NCBI GenBank assembly: GCA_900320415.1
Contig: ONSE01000112.1
Location: 1-7,707, forward strand
From: an uncultured Eubacteriales bacterium
Lineage (GTDB): Bacteria; Bacillota; Clostridia; Oscillospirales; Acutalibacteraceae
Length of the DNA stretch: 7,707 bases
Reading direction: 5' to 3'
Each line of letters opens with the position of its first letter. Position 1 is the first letter of the stretch. The notes beneath the pieces are model-generated. The model was not told the origin of the DNA. It was given only the letters and a program-made list of their open reading frames with translations, and made no database searches. Positions 6,251 to 7,707 of the stretch are shown in pieces. Made by a program: the position numbers and the translations under genes.

Positions 6251-7000
6251 TTAACAGCTGTAGCCCTTTTCCCTCGCGATCCTGTTCAGCTCCTCGAGCT
6301 GGGCGGGGTCGTTCGCGCCGAGCACCGCATCGCTGCATTCGGCGGTGTAGGCGCCGACGGTCTGACCGTCGGACAGCAGCAGCTTGATGGCGTCGGGCAG
6401 GTAATACTCCCCTGCCTTATTGTCGCTCCTGATCCTGTCAAGCACGCTGAGCAGCAGCTTGCAGTCAAACCAGAAGCCGCCCGAGTTGACCTCGCTGATC
6501 TTCAGCGTCTCCTCGTCCGCGTCCTTCTGCTCCACGATCGCGCTCAGTCCGCCGTTTTCGTCCCTGACGATCCTGCCGTAGCCCGTCGGGTCGTCCACCC
6601 TCGCGGAAATGACCGTCGCGGCGCTTGCTGTCTCCGTGTGCTGCCTGAGGGAATTGCGGATGGTTTCGCTCATCATGAAGGGAGCGTCGCCGTTGAGGAT
6701 CACGACGTTGCCGTCGTGCGCCTGCAGAAAGTCCTTCGCCATCATCACGGCGTGACCCGTGCCGAGGCGCTCCGCCTGAAAGACGCTCTCCACGGGGAAA
6801 TCAAGCCCCGCCAGAAACTCCTCCACACATTCCTTTTTGAATCCCTTGACGACGCAGATGTCGTCGATGCCCGCGTTTCTCAGCGCCGTGATCACCCAAA
6901 GAAGCATGGGCTTTCCCAGCACGGGAGAAAGGGTTTTGGGCTTGTCGGATTTCATCCGCTTGCCCTCGCCGCCCGCGAGAATAATCGCGCAGTTGCTCAT
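6251..7000 (-). CDS. glmU: GlmU-like UDP-GlcNAc pyrophosphorylase, uridylyltransferase domain only
   Basis: The 249-residue protein matches the N-terminal half of GlmU, which makes UDP-GlcNAc and PPi from UTP and GlcNAc-1-P for peptidoglycan synthesis. Motifs: LAGGEGKRM (8-16, usually G-x-G-T-R-M) with R15, K22 in KPKTL, QAERLGTGHA (75-84), LNGDAPF (102-108) with D105 equivalent to the E. coli Mg-binding Asp, DDPTGYGRI, EVNSG, GEYYLPDAI and GAND with N230 equivalent to the second metal ligand. It ends just after this domain: the left-handed beta-helix acetyltransferase domain (about 200 more residues in normal 450-460 residue GlmU) is absent, with no sign of it in the 69 nt before prs. ATG at 6998-7000 has AAGGTGG (7007-7013) upstream. 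It might alternatively be another sugar-1-phosphate nucleotidyltransferase, but position before prs and the motif set favour GlmU. Confidence 0.82.
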   Translation of the reverse strand: MSNCAIILAGGEGKRMKSDKPKTLSPVLGKPMLLWVITALRNAGIDDICVVKGFKKECVEEFLAGLDFPVESVFQAERLGTGHAVMMAKDFLQAHDGNVVILNGDAPFMMSETIRNSLRQHTETASAATVISARVDDPTGYGRIVRDENGGLSAIVEQKDADEETLKISEVNSGGFWFDCKLLLSVLDRIRSDNKAGEYYLPDAIKLLLSDGQTVGAYTAECSDAVLGANDPAQLEELNRIAREKGYSC

Positions 7001-7069
7001 ATGCTACCACCTTAATTTTAGTTGTAAAAAGCGTGCAAAGCGGGAAAACCATCCACATTGTCACGCTCC

Positions 7070-7085
7070 TGTATACATTTATACA
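7070..7085 (-). promoter_or_regulatory. Candidate operator at the glmU-like gene start point
   Basis: TGTATA (7080-7085, minus strand) and TATACA (7070-7075) form a perfect 6-4-6 inverted repeat. The same stretch is a tandem direct repeat of AATGTATA (7072-7087) and contains the 8-bp palindrome TGTATACA (7070-7077). It overlaps or immediately follows the predicted transcription start, a classic repressor position. The TGTATACA core resembles the core of the B. subtilis GntR operator, but no regulator is identified here and AT-rich palindromes can arise by chance. Confidence 0.35.
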
Positions 7086-7088
7086 TTA

Positions 7089-7117
7089 ATATTATCGCAT
7101 AAACCCCGAAAATTCAA
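7089..7117 (-). promoter_or_regulatory. Promoter for the glmU-like gene and prs
   Basis: On the minus strand TTGAAT (7112-7117) and TAATAT (7089-7094) are separated by exactly 17 nt, matching a housekeeping sigma factor promoter. A TG lies just upstream of an overlapping GATAAT, which could act as an extended -10. The start would be near 7082, giving a leader of about 80 nt before the ATG at 7000. It is the best promoter match on this strand in the window. Confidence 0.65.
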
Positions 7118-7240
7118 GTGAAATCGGCAAAAAATCCCCACCCTTTTTTATTTTAAACGATTTATACAATATTAATAAAATTTAGTACTGTTTTTTAGAA
7201 GATAAAATTTCAAAAAGTTATAGCTATTTTTCCCGAAATT

Positions 7241-7249
7241 TGGTATAAT
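7241..7249 (+). promoter_or_regulatory. Extended -10 promoter for ppdK
   Basis: TGGTATAAT (7241-7249) is a perfect extended -10 (TGn plus TATAAT). There is no recognisable -35 at 16-18 nt; that position holds the palindrome ATAGCTAT (7220-7227) inside an A/T-run context, which might bind a regulator. The AT-rich sequence upstream could act as an UP element. The predicted start near 7256 gives a leader of about 77 nt. Confidence 0.7.
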
Positions 7250-7260
7250 ACACTGTAGGC

Positions 7261-7307
7261 ATATGTGTTGGCACGAATGCCTTTGGGCAATTTTGCCACA
7301 GCCATAT
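7261..7307 (+). promoter_or_regulatory. ppdK leader with two mutually exclusive folds
   Basis: Four alternating complementary blocks occur in the leader: GGCA (7270-7273), TGCC (7278-7281), GGCA (7286-7289) and TGCC (7294-7297). In fold A adjacent blocks pair as two small hairpins, GGCA-CGAA-TGCC (7270-7281) and GGCAA-TT-TTGCC (7286-7297), enclosed by ATATG (7261-7265) with CATAT (7303-7307) and TGT/ACA: a compact three-way junction. In fold B the inner TGCC-TTTG-GGCA hairpin (7278-7289) is nested in TGGCA/TGCCA (7269-7273, 7294-7298) and the same outer stem, giving one long hairpin. It ends 10 nt before the Shine-Dalgarno. No known riboswitch class is recognised; a regulatory role is inferred. 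Confidence 0.4.
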
Positions 7308-7317
7308 ATTTTTCATT

Positions 7318-7325
7318 AGGAGGAG
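7318..7325 (+). promoter_or_regulatory. ppdK ribosome binding site
   Basis: AGGAGGAG lies 7 nt before the ATG at 7333-7335. It is a near-perfect Shine-Dalgarno sequence, consistent with a highly translated metabolic gene, and fixes the ppdK start. Confidence 0.85.
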
Positions 7326-7332
7326 ATTTCCA

Positions 7333-7707
7333 ATGGCAAACAAATGGGTATACCTTTTCTCAGAGGGTAACGCAAATATGCGTGAGCTGCTTGGCGGTAA
7401 GGGCGCGAACCTCGCCGAGATGACAGGTATGGGTCTGCCCGTACCTCAGGGCTTCACCATTACGACAGAAGCTTGCACACAGTACTATGAGGACGGCAAG
7501 AAGATCAACGACGAGATTCAGGACCAGATCAACGAGTACATCGGCAAGATGGAAGAGATCACCGGCAAGAAGTTCGGCGACAAGGAGAACCCGCTCCTTG
7601 TTTCCGTTCGTTCGGGCGCGAGAGCTTCCATGCCCGGTATGATGGATACAATTCTTAACCTCGGTCTTAACGAGACTGTTGTCAACACCATCGCTGAGAT
7701 GAGCGGC
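7333..7707 (+). CDS. ppdK: Pyruvate phosphate dikinase, N-terminal part (cut by window end)
   Basis: PpdK reversibly converts PEP, AMP and PPi to pyruvate, ATP and Pi; in many anaerobes it works in PPi-dependent glycolysis. Only the first 125 codons are present, with the frame open to the last base; the full enzyme is about 870-880 residues. The visible part belongs to the PEP/pyruvate-binding, ATP-grasp nucleotide domain: KWVYLFSEGNANMRELLGGK (4-23), with nucleotide-binding Lys23, GLPVPQGFTITTEAC (34-48), and LVSVRSGARASMPGMMDT (89-106) with Arg93, matching the Clostridium symbiosum Lys22 and Arg92 by mature numbering. Codons are strongly biased (GGT/GGC, AAC, ATC, CTT), unlike the GC-ending style of its neighbours, suggesting high expression. 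It has its own promoter and strong ribosome binding site and diverges from the glmU-like gene. Confidence 0.97.
   Translation, partial: MANKWVYLFSEGNANMRELLGGKGANLAEMTGMGLPVPQGFTITTEACTQYYEDGKKINDEIQDQINEYIGKMEEITGKKFGDKENPLLVSVRSGARASMPGMMDTILNLGLNETVVNTIAEMSG

Larger units (their letters stand above)
7001..7332. other. Divergent AT-rich regulatory spacer, glmU-like / ppdK
   Basis: This 332-nt gene-free stretch separates the minus-strand cluster from the plus-strand ppdK. It contains a minus-strand promoter (7089-7117), an inverted repeat at its start point (7070-7085), a plus-strand extended -10 promoter (7241-7249) and a structured ppdK leader (7261-7307). The middle part, about 7118-7210, is strongly AT-rich with A and T runs that could act as an UP element or be bent DNA. 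I see no reading frame of note and no recognised riboswitch. Confidence 0.7.

Noticed and set aside
7212..7231. A-run / TAGCTA / T-run near-palindrome as a separate terminator
   Set aside because: The stem would be entirely A-T around a short core and sits at the -35 position of the ppdK promoter; a terminator is not supported, so it is only mentioned as a possible operator.
1..7707. CRISPR array, transposon, prophage, toxin-antitoxin or other defence system
   Set aside because: No regularly spaced repeats, transposase, integrase or small paired genes are visible; all six genes are housekeeping or membrane enzyme genes.

Overview
The window looks like chromosomal housekeeping DNA from a Gram-positive Clostridia-type anaerobe, most likely a GC-rich gut lineage such as Oscillospirales/Ruminococcaceae. 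This placement is an inference from the conserved glmU-prs-pth-mfd order, strong Shine-Dalgarno sites, a Clostridium-like pyruvate phosphate dikinase, and GC-rich genes separated by AT-rich spacers. No taxonomic search was possible.

Layout, left to right: bases 1-162 are a non-coding spacer with a perfect-arm hairpin and one copy of a 23-nt repeat. Five genes follow on the minus strand, transcribed right to left: a single-domain GlmU uridylyltransferase (6251-7000), prs (5222-6181), pth (4444-5034), a membrane acyltransferase of the DUF1624/HGSNAT_cat type (3675-4433) and mfd (163-3618). The spacer between prs and pth (5035-5221) carries a strong 11-bp stem hairpin, the second copy of the 23-nt repeat and some weaker inverted repeats. 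The 7001-7332 spacer is AT-rich and divergent. It holds a good minus-strand promoter for the glmU-like gene, with a TGTATA/TATACA inverted repeat at its predicted start point, and an extended -10 promoter for ppdK on the plus strand. The ppdK leader can form two mutually exclusive RNA folds. The plus-strand ppdK gene (from 7333) is cut by the window end after 125 codons.

How the genes relate: GlmU and Prs supply UDP-GlcNAc (cell wall) and PRPP (nucleotides), Pth recycles stalled peptidyl-tRNA, and Mfd couples transcription to repair. This is a variant of the Bacillus subtilis spoVG-glmU-prs-ctc-pth-fin-mfd region. ctc is missing between prs and pth, and an unrelated membrane acyltransferase occupies the pth-mfd interval where B. 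subtilis has fin. PpdK, transcribed away from this cluster, interconverts PEP, AMP and PPi with pyruvate, ATP and Pi.

I see no CRISPR array, insertion sequence, phage gene, defence system, tRNA or rRNA. Nothing here is convincingly a new biological system. The items most worth a second look are the ppdK leader, the 23-nt repeat pair, the truncated GlmU, the altered Pth active-site motif and the nearly leaderless mfd start.
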